Source: Gordonia mangrovi (lineage in GTDB: Bacteria > Actinomycetota > Actinomycetes > Mycobacteriales > Mycobacteriaceae). From it: 64,000 bases of DNA. The translations under genes were made by a program, and so were the position numbers. Below the pieces are notes generated by a model. It worked only from the letters and a program-made list of their open reading frames with translations, searched no databases and was not told where the DNA came from. Each line of letters opens with the position of its first letter. Position 1 is the stretch's first letter. Location of the stretch: contig NZ_CP102850.1 in assembly GCF_024734075.1 (NCBI RefSeq), positions 4,340,001 to 4,404,000 of the forward strand, given 5' to 3'. This document shows, in pieces, positions 34,477-44,725 of this stretch.

Positions 34477-35370
34477 ATGGCGCCTGACGAGACTAGTGCG
34501 CACGAGGCTACCTTCCAGGGCGAGCGAAGCGACGGGAGATTCCAGGGCGAGCGAAGCGACGGGAGATTCCAGGGCGAGCGAAGCGACGGGAGATTCCAGG
34601 GCGAGCGAAGCGACGGGAGATTCCAGGGCGAGCGAAGCGACGGGAGATTCCAGGGCGAGCGAAGCGACGGGAGATTCCAGGGCGAGCGAAGCGACGGGAG
34701 ATTCCAGGGCGAGCGAAGCGACGGGAGATTCCAGGGCGAGCGAAGCGACGGGAGATTCCAGGGCGAGCGAAGCGACGGGAGATTCCAGGGCGAGCGAAGC
34801 GACGGGAGATTCCAGGGCGAGCGAAGCGACGGGAGATTCCAGGGCGAGCGAAGCGACGGGAGATTCCAGGGCGAGCGAAGCGACGGGAGATTCCAGGGCG
34901 AGCGAAGCGACGGGAGATTCCAGGGCGAGCGAAGCGACGGGAGATTCCAGGGCGAGCGAAGCGACGGGAGATTCCAGGGCGAGCGAAGCGACGGGAGATT
35001 CCAGGGCGAGCGAAGCGACGGGAGATTCCACAGCGAGCGAAGCGACGTGGGTTGTCGCAGCGAGCGGAGCGACGATGGTGGGCCCGGTGGTACGACCGTC
35101 GTCGAACCGGAGCTCGCCGAGAACGCCGCCGCGCTGGACCGGCCGTGGGTCACCATCGTCTGGGATGACCCGGTCAATCTGATGCGCTACGTCACCTTCG
35201 TGTTCCAGAAGGTCTTCGGCTACTCCGAATCGCACGCGAACCAGCTGATGATGCAGGTCCACACCGAGGGCAAGGCCGTGGTGTCGGCCGGGGAGCGCGA
35301 CAAGATGGAGGGCGACGTCCGAAAGCTGCATGCGGCCGGTCTGTGGGCCACCATGCAGCGGGACAGTTGA
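34477..35370 (+). CDS. clpS: ClpS adaptor with long repetitive N-terminal extension
   Basis: The last 96 residues are a full ClpS domain ([51 protein letters not shown]), the adaptor that hands N-end-rule substrates to the ClpC/ClpP protease. The usual length is about 100 residues. Here the frame continues 200 codons upstream: 12 residues, 19 identical copies of FQGERSDGR, then two decayed copies ([18 protein letters not shown]). The ATG at 34477 is the only ATG before the repeats and may be leaderless. If it is not used, a GTG at 35047 after the repeats would give a normal 107-residue ClpS and the repeats would be untranslated leader. Both are open. ClpS identity is certain, the extension is not. 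Downstream genes follow closely. Confidence 0.9.
   Translation: MAPDETSAHEATFQGERSDGRFQGERSDGRFQGERSDGRFQGERSDGRFQGERSDGRFQGERSDGRFQGERSDGRFQGERSDGRFQGERSDGRFQGERSDGRFQGERSDGRFQGERSDGRFQGERSDGRFQGERSDGRFQGERSDGRFQGERSDGRFQGERSDGRFQGERSDGRFQGERSDGRFHSERSDVGCRSERSDDGGPGGTTVVEPELAENAAALDRPWVTIVWDDPVNLMRYVTFVFQKVFGYSESHANQLMMQVHTEGKAVVSAGERDKMEGDVRKLHAAGLWATMQRDS
34513..35025. repeat. Minisatellite: 19 exact copies of a 27-bp unit inside clpS
   Basis: Nineteen back-to-back, apparently identical 27-bp units (beginning TTCCAGGGCGAGCG) cover 513 bases. They are followed by two degenerate units (35026 to about 35077). The unit length is a multiple of three and holds no stop in any frame tried, which is why long open frames run through it on both strands. 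In the clpS frame it encodes FQGERSDGR. Perfect identity suggests recent expansion by slippage or unequal crossover. The core GAGCGAAGCGA resembles pieces of short dispersed palindromes in Gordonia-like genomes. Confidence 0.97.
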
Positions 35371-35388
35371 ACGGAGAATCGGCAACAC

Positions 35389-35964
35389 GTGCGTACCTGG
35401 AAACGCAAGGGCCGCGGCTCGTCGCTGCGCATCTGCTCACAACTCGACCCGCACGAGGTCGAACTGTTGGCGTCGATGATCGGCTCGATGCAGGAACTGT
35501 TGACCGAACGCGACGCCTCGGCACCTCGCGACGAGTTGTCGGAGCTCACCGGTATCCGGGTGGGCCACACCGAAGCTCCGTCCGATGTGACACTGGGCCG
35601 ATTGCTGCCGGATTTCCATCGGCCCGACCAGGATCGTGAGCTGGCCGCCGACGTCGTCAACGGCGACGTGAACAGCGCACTACGCAGTGTGCACGAGCCG
35701 CACATCATCGAGGCCAAACTGACCGCCGCCCGGGTGGTGCTGGACACGCTTCCGCGTGGTGGGGGCGACTTGGCGCTCACCGAGGCACAGGCGATGGAGT
35801 GGCTGACCGCGCTCAACGACGTGCGTCTGGCGCTGGGCGCGATGCTCGGCATCTCCGAGGACACACCGGATCAACTTCCGCCCGAGCATCCGCATGCGGC
35901 GCACCTCGATGTGTACCACTGGTTGACGGTGATGCAGGAACTGCTCGTCGAGTCGTTGATGTGA
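35389..35964 (+). CDS. DUF2017 family protein
   Basis: A 191-residue protein of unknown function, found next to clpS throughout actinobacteria (Rv1332 in M. tuberculosis). It begins with a basic RTWKRKGRG and contains ICSQLDPHEVELLASMIGSM and near its end HLDVYHWLTVMQELLVESL, which are family-typical. No enzyme motif or membrane segment is seen. The GTG at 35389 follows the clpS stop by 18 bases. The stop overlaps the next gene by four bases (GTGA), so clpS, this gene and the peptidase are likely one transcript. A role linked to Clp proteolysis is inferred only from conserved position. Confidence 0.87.
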   Translation: MRTWKRKGRGSSLRICSQLDPHEVELLASMIGSMQELLTERDASAPRDELSELTGIRVGHTEAPSDVTLGRLLPDFHRPDQDRELAADVVNGDVNSALRSVHEPHIIEAKLTAARVVLDTLPRGGGDLALTEAQAMEWLTALNDVRLALGAMLGISEDTPDQLPPEHPHAAHLDVYHWLTVMQELLVESLM

Positions 35965-37073
35965 CCGGCGCATCGCAGATGCCCGGCGCGACGGCTCCGG
36001 CGGGTGACCGGATCACGGAGGTGGCGGGTATCTCGGTGGGCCATGCGACTCGGATCGATGACGCCGTGACGGTGGCTGCCGCGGATGGCACCGTGGATGG
36101 TCGGGGGTGGGCGACCGGGACAACGGTGGTGCGGATCGACGCGCCGGATGCGGTGTGTGCGGTCGATGTTCGCGGTGGCGGCCCCGGCACCCGGGAAACC
36201 GATCTGCTCGACCCGTCGAACACCGTGCAGACCGCCCACGCGATCGTGCTCACCGGCGGCAGTGCATTCGGCCTGGCCGCCGCGGACGGCGTGATGGCCG
36301 GTCTCGAGCAGGCGGGTGTCGGCCTCGTCATGGATGAGCACGGTCATGTGGTGCCGATCGTGCCGGCCGCGGTCATCTTCGACCTGCCGGTCGGCGCCTG
36401 GGACCGTCGGCCGGACGCCGAGTTCGGTAGAGAAGCGCTCGCGTCGGCGACGCCGGAGTTCGCCGTCGGGAGCGTCGGTGCCGGTGCCGGTGCACGGGCA
36501 GGCGCGATGAAAGGTGGCGTGGGAACGGCGTCGACCACCCTCACCGACGGGCCGGCCGCCGGGATCACCGTCGGCGCGGTGATGGTCGCCAACCCGGTCG
36601 GCGCCGTGATCGACCCCACGACCGGTCTGCCGTGGTCGGCGACCGCCGACGATCTCGCGCACCATGGTCTGGCGTCACCAGATCCCGCCGAGATCGCCCA
36701 CCATGCCGAATTGACGGCGAAGCAGACCGTGCTGAACACCACCATCGGGGTGGTCGCCACCGATGCGTCGCTGGACGCGGCCTCGGTGAAGCGGGTGGCG
36801 ATGGCCGGCCACGATGGGCTGGCCCGGGCGATCGTGCCTGCGCACTCGCCGCTCGACGGTGACACCATCTTCGCGGTGGCCACCGCGAAGCGTCGTCCGG
36901 ACGCGATTCCCGAGGTGCCGCGGGGGATGAACCCCGACGTCGCGGTGCTGGCCGAGGTGTGCCGCGCATCCGCGCTTGTCGTGCAGCGGGCCATCGTCAA
37001 TGCGGTGATCAGTGCGCGGCCGGTGGCCGGTATCCCGTCCTTTGGCGAGGTGTTGGCGTCGGCGTTGCGTTGA
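35961..37073 (+). CDS. P1 (DmpA-type) family peptidase
   Basis: About 370 residues, related to the D-aminopeptidase/L-esterase DmpA (MEROPS S58), an autoprocessing N-terminal-nucleophile hydrolase. Motifs include GDRITEVAGISVGHAT, the RGGGPGTRETDLLDP loop, LTGGSAFGLAAADGV, and SVGAGAGARAGAMKGGVG near the processing site before a nucleophile-type Thr/Ser stretch (GTASTTL). The M. tuberculosis homologue is Rv1333. The GTG at 35961 overlaps the DUF2017 stop, and an ATG six codons later is possible. The substrate is unknown. Confidence 0.88.
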   Translation: MTGASQMPGATAPAGDRITEVAGISVGHATRIDDAVTVAAADGTVDGRGWATGTTVVRIDAPDAVCAVDVRGGGPGTRETDLLDPSNTVQTAHAIVLTGGSAFGLAAADGVMAGLEQAGVGLVMDEHGHVVPIVPAAVIFDLPVGAWDRRPDAEFGREALASATPEFAVGSVGAGAGARAGAMKGGVGTASTTLTDGPAAGITVGAVMVANPVGAVIDPTTGLPWSATADDLAHHGLASPDPAEIAHHAELTAKQTVLNTTIGVVATDASLDAASVKRVAMAGHDGLARAIVPAHSPLDGDTIFAVATAKRRPDAIPEVPRGMNPDVAVLAEVCRASALVVQRAIVNAVISARPVAGIPSFGEVLASALR

Positions 37074-37227
37074 GCGGTTCCCACCTGTCGCGATCGTGAT
37101 CGCCCCGGGGCGTTGGCGTCAGCCGTCGAGGAATAGCGTGGTCGGCAGCGACGTTGTGGTTGACCGTTGAGTTTCGCGCCGGCGGCGCGGTGCCCCAAAC
37201 GTCGTGACCGATGTCAGGAGGAGACGA

Positions 37228-37635
37228 GTGCTGAGGATCAGCCAGGAGCTGGTTGATGCGATGGTCGCGCACGCACGCGCCGACCACCCGGATGAGGCCT
37301 GCGGGGTGATCGCCGGTCCCGAGGGGTCCGATCGTCCGGATCGGTTCATCGCGATGATCAACGCCGAGCGCTCACCGACTTTCTATCGTTTCGACTCGGC
37401 CGAGCAGTTGAAGGTGTGGCGGGAGATGGACCGACTCGACGAGGAACCCGTCGTGATCTACCACTCGCACACCGCGACCGAGGCATACCCGAGCCGCACC
37501 GACATCTCGTATGCAAGCGAGCCCAACGCCCACTATGTCCTGGTGTCCACCCGGGACGCCGAGACCGCGGAGACCCGCAGCTATCGCATTGTCGATGGTG
37601 TGGTGACCGAAGAGCCGATCGAGATCAGGAGCTGA
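37228..37635 (+). CDS. mec: CysO-cysteine peptidase Mec (JAMM metalloprotease)
   Basis: A 135-residue zinc peptidase that releases cysteine from the CysO-cysteine adduct. The JAMM motif is complete: Glu in DEACGVIAGPEG, then the HSH of IYHSHTATEAYPSRTD with its Ser and Asp. The GTG at 37228 has AGGAGG at 37216-37221 and matches the homologue start; an upstream GTG at 37204 lacks this. It heads the mec-cysO-cysM operon, with cysO starting six bases later. In this genome CysO carries an extra C-terminal residue, so Mec might also trim the precursor. Confidence 0.95.
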   Translation: MLRISQELVDAMVAHARADHPDEACGVIAGPEGSDRPDRFIAMINAERSPTFYRFDSAEQLKVWREMDRLDEEPVVIYHSHTATEAYPSRTDISYASEPNAHYVLVSTRDAETAETRSYRIVDGVVTEEPIEIRS

Positions 37636-37641
37636 CCCAGC

Positions 37642-37917
37642 ATGGCCGTAACCGTGTCCATCCCGACCATCTTGCGCACCCACACCGGGGGTGAGAAGCG
37701 GGTCGAGGCAAGCGGTTCCACGTTGTCGGAGGTCATCGACAACCTCGAGTCGGCCAATCCGGGCATCAAGGAACGCCTGGTGGCGGAAGGCAAACTGCAT
37801 CGCTTCGTCAACGTCTATGTCAACGACGAGGATGTCCGCTTCTCCGGTGGACTCGGTACCTCGATCGACGACGGCGACGATGTGACCATCCTGCCCGCCG
37901 TCGCCGGCGGACAGTAG
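37642..37917 (+). CDS. cysO: Sulfur carrier protein CysO
   Basis: A 91-residue ubiquitin/MoaD-fold protein. Thiocarboxylated at its C-terminal glycine, it donates sulfide to CysM. The sequence matches M. tuberculosis CysO along its length (TVSIPTILRTHTGG, LHRFVNVYVNDEDVRFSGGL, DGDDVTILPAVAGG). The stop follows GGQ instead of GG. An extra glutamine therefore blocks the glycine that must be activated, so proteolytic trimming, perhaps by Mec encoded just upstream, would be needed. The ATG is preceded by AGGAG. The gene ends three bases before cysM. Confidence 0.95.
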   Translation: MAVTVSIPTILRTHTGGEKRVEASGSTLSEVIDNLESANPGIKERLVAEGKLHRFVNVYVNDEDVRFSGGLGTSIDDGDDVTILPAVAGGQ

Positions 37918-39562
<1,645 letters not shown>

Positions 39563-39566
<4 letters not shown>

Positions 39567-40363
39567 CAGCCCAGGACGCACCCATCGGGATCTTCGACTC
39601 CGGTGTGGGGGGGCTGACGGTGGCCCGCGCCATCATCGACCTCTTGCCCGACGAGGACGTCGTCTACATCGGCGACACCGCCAACGGCCCCTACGGCCCG
39701 CTGCCGATCCCCGACATCCGGCGGCACGCCCTGGCGATCGGCGACGACCTGGCCGCGCGGCAGGTGAAAGCGATTGTGATCGCATGCAACACCGCATCGG
39801 CTGCCTGCCTGCGGGATGCGCGGGAACGCTACGCCCCGATCCCGGTGGTGGAGGTGATCCTGCCGGCGGTGCGGCGTGCCGTGGTGGCCACCAAGACCGG
39901 CCGCATCGGCGTGATCGGGACCCGGGCGACAATCGCCTCGCGTGCCTATCAGGATTCGTTCGCCGCGGCCCGCGACGCCGAGATCACCGCCGTGGCCTGC
40001 CCCCGCTTTGTCGACTTCGTGGAGCGCGGCATCACCAGCGGGCGACAGATTCTCGGCCTCGCGCAGGGCTATCTCGAACCGCTGCAGCAGGCCGACGTGG
40101 ATACGGTGGTCCTCGGCTGCACCCATTACCCGCTGCTGTCGGGGGTGATCCAACTCGCGATGGGCGATCAGGTCACACTCGTGTCCAGTGCCGAGGAGAC
40201 CGCGAAGGACCTCTTTCGCGTGCTCACCGAACTCGATCTGCTGCACCCGCACGGCGATCGCGATGCGGTGCGGGAGTTCCGCGCCACCGGCGATCCGGAG
40301 TTCTTCGCCCGGCTGTCGACCCGCTTCCTCGGTCCCACGATCGGACAGGTGCAGCACCTGTAA
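39563..40363 (+). CDS. murI: Glutamate racemase with apparent ATA start codon
   Basis: A 266-residue enzyme making D-glutamate for peptidoglycan. It shows both catalytic cysteines ([11 protein letters not shown] and [11 protein letters not shown]) and [10 protein letters not shown]. The conserved N-terminal [15 protein letters not shown], with a required Asp, must be included, but no ATG, GTG, TTG or CTG lies in frame between the upstream stop (39509-39511) and that motif. The first GTG (39605) is inside the motif and would delete the Asp. Homologues begin just before this motif, so ATA at 39563, overlapping the rhomboid TAA as ATAA where relatives have ATGA-type overlaps, is the best start. 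A sequencing error is the alternative. Confidence 0.88.
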
Positions 40364-40460
40364 TACGTGAGCAGATTCTCAGCTCGCGCCCAGACCATCG
40401 TTGGACACTTGTGACCCGTAGCCGGACAGGGCGGCGCCGCGGCGTGGCACAGTAGGGCGT

Positions 40461-41228
40461 ATGCGCCTCACCGTCCTCGGCTGTTCCGGAAGTGTGGGCG
40501 GGCCCGGCAGCGCCTGCTCGGGATACCTCCTGGCGGTCGACGGACAGCGGCCGGTGCTGATGGATTGCGGTCCGGGGGTCCTCGGTGAATTGCAGAGTCG
40601 CACCGATCCGGCCGATGTCGACGTGATGCTCAGTCACCTGCACGCCGATCACTGTCTGGATCTGCCGGCGATGCTGGTGTGGCGGCGATATGCGCCCAAT
40701 CCGGCTGCCCAGCGGGCTCGCCTGTACGGTCCGCCGGGCACTGCGGTGCGCGTCGGGGCGGCTTCTGCCGAGGTCGCCGGCGAGGTCGACGACATCTCCG
40801 ACACGTTCGACGCCATCGAGTGGCAGGACCGGGTGGATGTGGAACTGCACGGGATGACGGTGACACCGGTCCGGGTGAATCATCCACCGGAGACCTACGG
40901 GTTGCGGGTGACCGGACCCGACGGCCAGGTGGTGGCCTTCAGCGGCGACACCGGCGTCTGCGACGAGGTGGTGGAGGTCGCCGAGGGGGCCGACGTGTTC
41001 CTCTGCGAGGCCACCTGGACCCACGCGCCCGAGGAACGACCGCCCGACCTGCACCTGTCCGGATACGAGGCCGGTCAGATCGCGACAAAGGCCGGCGCCC
41101 GAGCCCTGGCACTGACCCATCTCGCGCCCTGGTTCGATGCCGAGGAGATTCTGGCCGAGGCGTGCTCGACCTTTTCCGGGCCCGTGGATCTGGTCCGACC
41201 GGGACAGGTGTTCGACCTCGTCCCGTGA
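40461..41228 (+). CDS. MBL-fold cyclic nucleotide phosphodiesterase-like (Rv1339-type)
   Basis: A 255-residue metallo-beta-lactamase-fold hydrolase with the metal-binding HLHADHC motif near residue 59, GDTG in AFSGDTGVCDEV and a late ALTHLAPWF histidine. The M. tuberculosis homologue Rv1339 has been described as an atypical class cAMP phosphodiesterase. Its position between murI and rph is the same. The ATG at 40461 is about 100 bases after murI. Without biochemical data the exact substrate (cAMP or other phosphodiester) is inferred. Confidence 0.88.
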   Translation: MRLTVLGCSGSVGGPGSACSGYLLAVDGQRPVLMDCGPGVLGELQSRTDPADVDVMLSHLHADHCLDLPAMLVWRRYAPNPAAQRARLYGPPGTAVRVGAASAEVAGEVDDISDTFDAIEWQDRVDVELHGMTVTPVRVNHPPETYGLRVTGPDGQVVAFSGDTGVCDEVVEVAEGADVFLCEATWTHAPEERPPDLHLSGYEAGQIATKAGARALALTHLAPWFDAEEILAEACSTFSGPVDLVRPGQVFDLVP

Positions 41229-41279
41229 CGCCGCTCCCGCCTCGATCGGCGCGACGGGCCGGTCGTTACAGTTGGATCC

Positions 41280-42035
41280 GTGACCACACGAGCTGACGGC
41301 AGGGCCGACGACGAACTGCGACCGATCACCTTCACCCGCGGGTTCACCTCGCATCCGGCGGGGTCGGTCTTGGTCGAATTCGGTGACACCCGGGTGATGT
41401 GTACGGCCAGCGTCACCGAGGGCGTCCCGCCATGGCGGCGCGGTTCCGGATTGGGCTGGCTGACCGCCGAGTACGCGATGCTGCCGTCGTCCACTCATGA
41501 GCGCTCGAGCCGCGAGTCGGTGAAGGGACGGGTGGGTGGCCGCACCCACGAGATCAGTCGCCTGGTCGGTCGTTCGCTGCGCGCCTGCATCGACCTGGCT
41601 GCCCTCGGTGAGAACACCATCGCCGTCGACTGCGACGTGCTACAGGCCGACGGCGGAACCCGTACCGCGGCGATCACCGGCGCCTACATCGCGCTCGCCG
41701 ACGCGGTCACCTACTTGAAGGCGGCCGGCCGCCTCAAAGACCCACAGCCGCTGTCGTGCATGATCGCCGCGGTGAGCGTCGGCGTGGTGGACGGCCGCGT
41801 CCGACTCGACCTGCCTTACGAGGAGGACTCGCGCGCCGAGGTCGACATGAACGTGGTCGCCACCGACGCCGGCACCCTGGTCGAGGTGCAGGGCACCGGA
41901 GAGGGCGCCACCTTCCCGCGTGCCACCCTCGACAAGCTGCTCGACATCGCGATGGTCGGCACCGACAAGCTCTTCGAGGCGCAGCGCGAGGTGCTGGCCG
42001 AGCCGTATCCCGGCACGCTGCCCACCGGGTCCTGA
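41280..42035 (+). CDS. rph: Ribonuclease PH
   Basis: A 251-residue phosphorolytic 3'-exoribonuclease that trims tRNA 3' ends. The N-terminal [57 protein letters not shown] and the [18 protein letters not shown] stretch are all family-diagnostic. The GTG start at 41280 is used. The stop shares one base with the rdgB ATG, indicating coupled expression, as in mycobacteria. Confidence 0.97.
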   Translation: MTTRADGRADDELRPITFTRGFTSHPAGSVLVEFGDTRVMCTASVTEGVPPWRRGSGLGWLTAEYAMLPSSTHERSSRESVKGRVGGRTHEISRLVGRSLRACIDLAALGENTIAVDCDVLQADGGTRTAAITGAYIALADAVTYLKAAGRLKDPQPLSCMIAAVSVGVVDGRVRLDLPYEEDSRAEVDMNVVATDAGTLVEVQGTGEGATFPRATLDKLLDIAMVGTDKLFEAQREVLAEPYPGTLPTGS

Positions 42036-42649
42036 TGTCGACTGTGCTCGTCGCGAGCCGAAACGCCAAGAAGCTCGCCGAACTGCGTCGCGTCCTCGCC
42101 GGTGCCGGCATCACCGGCGTGGAGGTGGTGGGCCTCGATGCGGTGGCCGACTATCCAGAGGAACCCGAGACCGGCGCCACCTTCGAGGACAATGCGTTGA
42201 TCAAAGCCGTAGCCGGTGCGCGGGCTACCGGGATGGCCTGTCTGGCAGATGATTCGGGATTGACGGTGGACGCGCTGAACGGCATGCCGGGCGTCCTCTC
42301 GGCGCGCTGGAGCGGTCGCCACGGCGATGATCGGGCCAACAACGATCTGTTGCTCGCCCAGATCGGCGACGTCCCCGACGAGCGCCGTGGCGCCGCCTTC
42401 GTGTCGGCGTGCGCGCTCGTCGTGCCGAACGGGCAGCAGACCGTGGTCCGCGGCGAATGGCGTGGCACCCTGTTGCGGGCGCCGCAGGGCGACAACGGCT
42501 TCGGCTACGACCCGCTGTTCGTTCCCGACGACGAGGTCGCCGCCGGCCGGTCCTCGGCGCAACTGTCCGCCGAGGAGAAGGACGTGCTCAGTCACCGCGG
42601 CAAGGCGCTGGCGCAACTCGTGCCGTCGCTACGGTCGCTGGCCGACTGA
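42035..42649 (+). CDS. rdgB: Non-canonical purine NTP pyrophosphatase (RdgB/HAM1)
   Basis: A 204-residue house-cleaning enzyme hydrolysing dITP/XTP. VLVASRNAKKLAELRRVL at the N-terminus binds the triphosphate. TGATFEDNALIKA and LADDSGLTVDALNGMPGVLSARW carry the metal and catalytic residues, and GFGYDPLFVPD and LSHRGKAL complete the fold. The ATG at 42035 overlaps the rph stop. The 3' end overlaps the convergent glycosyltransferase gene by 21 bases. Confidence 0.96.
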   Translation: MSTVLVASRNAKKLAELRRVLAGAGITGVEVVGLDAVADYPEEPETGATFEDNALIKAVAGARATGMACLADDSGLTVDALNGMPGVLSARWSGRHGDDRANNDLLLAQIGDVPDERRGAAFVSACALVVPNGQQTVVRGEWRGTLLRAPQGDNGFGYDPLFVPDDEVAAGRSSAQLSAEEKDVLSHRGKALAQLVPSLRSLAD

Positions 42650-43768
42650 CACCGCGCCGCCGTCGGCTCCGTGGTGGATCGCCAACATCCGGGCGACCGA
42701 GTCCGGCCACCGAAAGCAGCTGGCGCGGCGGCGCGCCGCCGATTCCCGTTCCGGCCGCGGCATTTCGAGCACCTGCTGGATCGCCTCGGCGAAGCCGGCG
42801 GCGTTGTTGTGGGCCAGCGCGCCGCAGGTCGGATCGACCAGTCCCGCCACCGCCGACGATCGGGATGCGACGACCGGCGTACCCGACGCCAACGACTCCA
42901 GCGCCGACAGGCAAAACGTCTCGTGTGGTCCTGGCGCGAGGGATATCTCGGTGGTCGCCAGGAGCGCAGCCACCTGCCTGCGGTCGGCGACATGCCCGAG
43001 GAAGGTCACCGGCAGGCCTCTCGCCGCGCGCTCCAGCGCGCCGCGGCGAGGGCCGTCGCCGGCGACGACCAGGTGTACGCGGCGCCGCGCGGAGTGCAGC
43101 TCGGCGATGGCCGCGATGCTCCGGTCGGCACGCTTCTCCGGCGACAAGCGGCCACAGTGGGTGATCAGTGTGGTGGTCTCGTCGGCGAAGCGTGCGCCGA
43201 CGGTGGGGTCGGCGTGTTGCGGATCGAACATCTCGAGGTCCACGCCGAGCGGGGCATGCCGGACATTGGTCGCGCCGATCCGGCTGAACTCGGCGGCGGC
43301 GAAATCGGTGGTGCAGACCACGGTGTCGAAGGAGCGTGCCGTTCGCCGGTTGGCCTCGTCGGCCATCGTGCGCGCCGCGCTGCGGGGCAGCGCTATGCCG
43401 AGCAATCGGTCGAGGCGTTCGTGCGACACCATCGTGGAGTGGATGTCGCGGGCGCGCGCCCACTGCCCGAAGCCGCGTAGGGTCAGCCGATCCGACACCT
43501 CGAGGGCGTCGGGGCGCAGATGGCGCAGGATGTCGGCGACGCGCCCGGGCGACGCCACCCGATAGCCACCCGACAGTGGCAGCCGGGGAGCGCGTACCGA
43601 TATCCGGTGCACACCGGTCGGCAGTGTTTCCGCACCGTCGTGGTGGCCCGGCACCACGAGGATCACCTCGTGTCCGGCCGCCACATAGCCGGCACCCCAG
43701 CGATCGACCGCGGTTCGGATTCCGCCGGAGCGGGCGCCGTAGAAGTTGGCGAGTTGCACGATGCGCAC
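42629..43768 (-). CDS. GT4-family glycosyltransferase
   Basis: A 379-residue retaining GT-B enzyme. MRIVQLANFYGARSGGIRTA is the acceptor-domain start. THCGRLSPEKRADRSIAAI and LVVAGDGPRRGALE lead the nucleotide-sugar domain, and the EX7E signature is seen in PGPHETFCLSALESLASG. It resembles actinobacterial mannosyltransferases of the PimB/MgtA kind, which build phosphatidylinositol mannosides or lipomannan, but the donor and acceptor are not certain. It overlaps rdgB tail to tail and is not part of the mycobacterial order at this place as I recall it. A GTG start is used. It has no partner gene on its strand; the next gene upstream is DUF3817, 178 bases away. Confidence 0.87.
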   Translation of the reverse strand: MRIVQLANFYGARSGGIRTAVDRWGAGYVAAGHEVILVVPGHHDGAETLPTGVHRISVRAPRLPLSGGYRVASPGRVADILRHLRPDALEVSDRLTLRGFGQWARARDIHSTMVSHERLDRLLGIALPRSAARTMADEANRRTARSFDTVVCTTDFAAAEFSRIGATNVRHAPLGVDLEMFDPQHADPTVGARFADETTTLITHCGRLSPEKRADRSIAAIAELHSARRRVHLVVAGDGPRRGALERAARGLPVTFLGHVADRRQVAALLATTEISLAPGPHETFCLSALESLASGTPVVASRSSAVAGLVDPTCGALAHNNAAGFAEAIQQVLEMPRPERESAARRRASCFRWPDSVARMLAIHHGADGGAVSVGQRP

Positions 43769-43946
43769 GCGCTCAGTGTTGTCCGGGAAGCGTGAACGGA
43801 CGACGACGCCGGGGTCACGCGGTGGCGATCACCTCATGAAGCTCTGGGTGCGGTCGGTCGATCGGAGGTGCCGACGAGCTCGCGCGTCGGATGATCAAGC
43901 GCGCGTGAAACTGCATGCGCGAAAGGGAACCGGACGCGCGAGAACG

Positions 43947-44291
43947 TCACAACCCGTACTGAGCCTTCACTTCCTTGGTCCGGACGTGTTCGAACCAGAA
44001 GGACAGGAACGGGATGGTGCCCGCGATGCAGGTGAGGATGATCTTGCCGAGCGGCCACCGCACCTTGATGGCGAGGTCGATGGTGAAGATGAGGTAGACG
44101 AAGTAGACCCATCCGTGCACGATCGGCACGAAGTCCAGTGCGTCGACGTCGAAGCCGTATTTGAGCACCAGTTCGGCGACCAGCAGCAGCAACCACAGAC
44201 CGGTGATCCAGGCCAGAATGCGGTAGCGCAGCAGCGCACCACGCACCTTGGCCACGGGCGTTCCGGTGGTGGGGTCGGTCGTCTCGGTCAC
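43947..44291 (-). CDS. DUF3817 membrane protein (second copy)
   Basis: A 114-residue protein with three membrane segments (YRILAWITGLWLLLLVAELVL, FVPIVHGWVYFVYLIFTIDLA, IILTCIAGTIPFLSFWFE) and the DUF3817 pattern with VHGW and PFLSFWFEH. It equals Rv1342c by position. The GTG start overlaps the stop of the LprD-like gene by four bases, so the two are co-translated. It is related to, but clearly different from, the 23081-23440 gene. The function is unknown. Confidence 0.85.
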   Translation of the reverse strand: MTETTDPTTGTPVAKVRGALLRYRILAWITGLWLLLLVAELVLKYGFDVDALDFVPIVHGWVYFVYLIFTIDLAIKVRWPLGKIILTCIAGTIPFLSFWFEHVRTKEVKAQYGL

Positions 44292-44725
44292 CTCGGGCGT
44301 TCCTCACTGCTCTTCTCGGATGTGTCAGACCTGTCCAGGTCGGCCAGATAACTGTTGTACTCGGCCAGCGTGGCGTCGTCTCCCGCCGACGATGCACCGG
44401 TCAGCGACGACGCGCTCGGGGTCGAGGGCCGATCCGGGAGGATTCCCGCCGGGATCTCGGTCGGTCCGCTCGCCTCGTTGGCCGCCTTGCGTCGTTCCTC
44501 GGGGTCAACCTCCAACACGACGAAGCGCCGGTACGCCCACAGCACCGCGACGGCGAACGCCGGCCACTGCAACGCATAGCCGAGGTTCTGCGCCGTGCCC
44601 GACGACGACTCGTATCGATCCCACTGCCACCACGCGAGCACCAGGCACGCGGTGGCCGCGACGACCACCAGCGCGATCAGCGCCGGACGATGTCGGCGTC
44701 CGGCGGTGGAGGAACCAGATGACAT
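44288..44725 (-). CDS. LprD-like membrane protein
   Basis: A 145-residue protein with a basic start, one or two membrane segments (PALIALVVVAATACLVLAWW and LQWPAFAVAVLWAYRRF) and a long cytosolic tail with AEYNSYLADLDRSD. By position and pattern it matches Rv1343c, named lipoprotein LprD. Here the only candidate lipobox cysteine (ATAC) lies in the middle of a hydrophobic helix, so a lipoprotein is doubtful. The ATG at 44725 fits the domain start, and the frame extends upstream to a GTG at 44803. Its stop overlaps the DUF3817 start. Confidence 0.78.
   Translation of the reverse strand: MSSGSSTAGRRHRPALIALVVVAATACLVLAWWQWDRYESSSGTAQNLGYALQWPAFAVAVLWAYRRFVVLEVDPEERRKAANEASGPTEIPAGILPDRPSTPSASSLTGASSAGDDATLAEYNSYLADLDRSDTSEKSSEERPR

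Noticed and set aside
34513..35077. Possible CRISPR array
   Set aside because: Units are strictly head to tail without spacers, lie inside a reading frame and no cas genes are nearby.
33440..35388. Three further long open frames (580, 339 and 306 codons) through the clpS repeat
   Set aside because: They stay open only because the 27-bp unit lacks stops. Outside the repeat they are antisense or out of frame with pncB and ClpS and show no domains.
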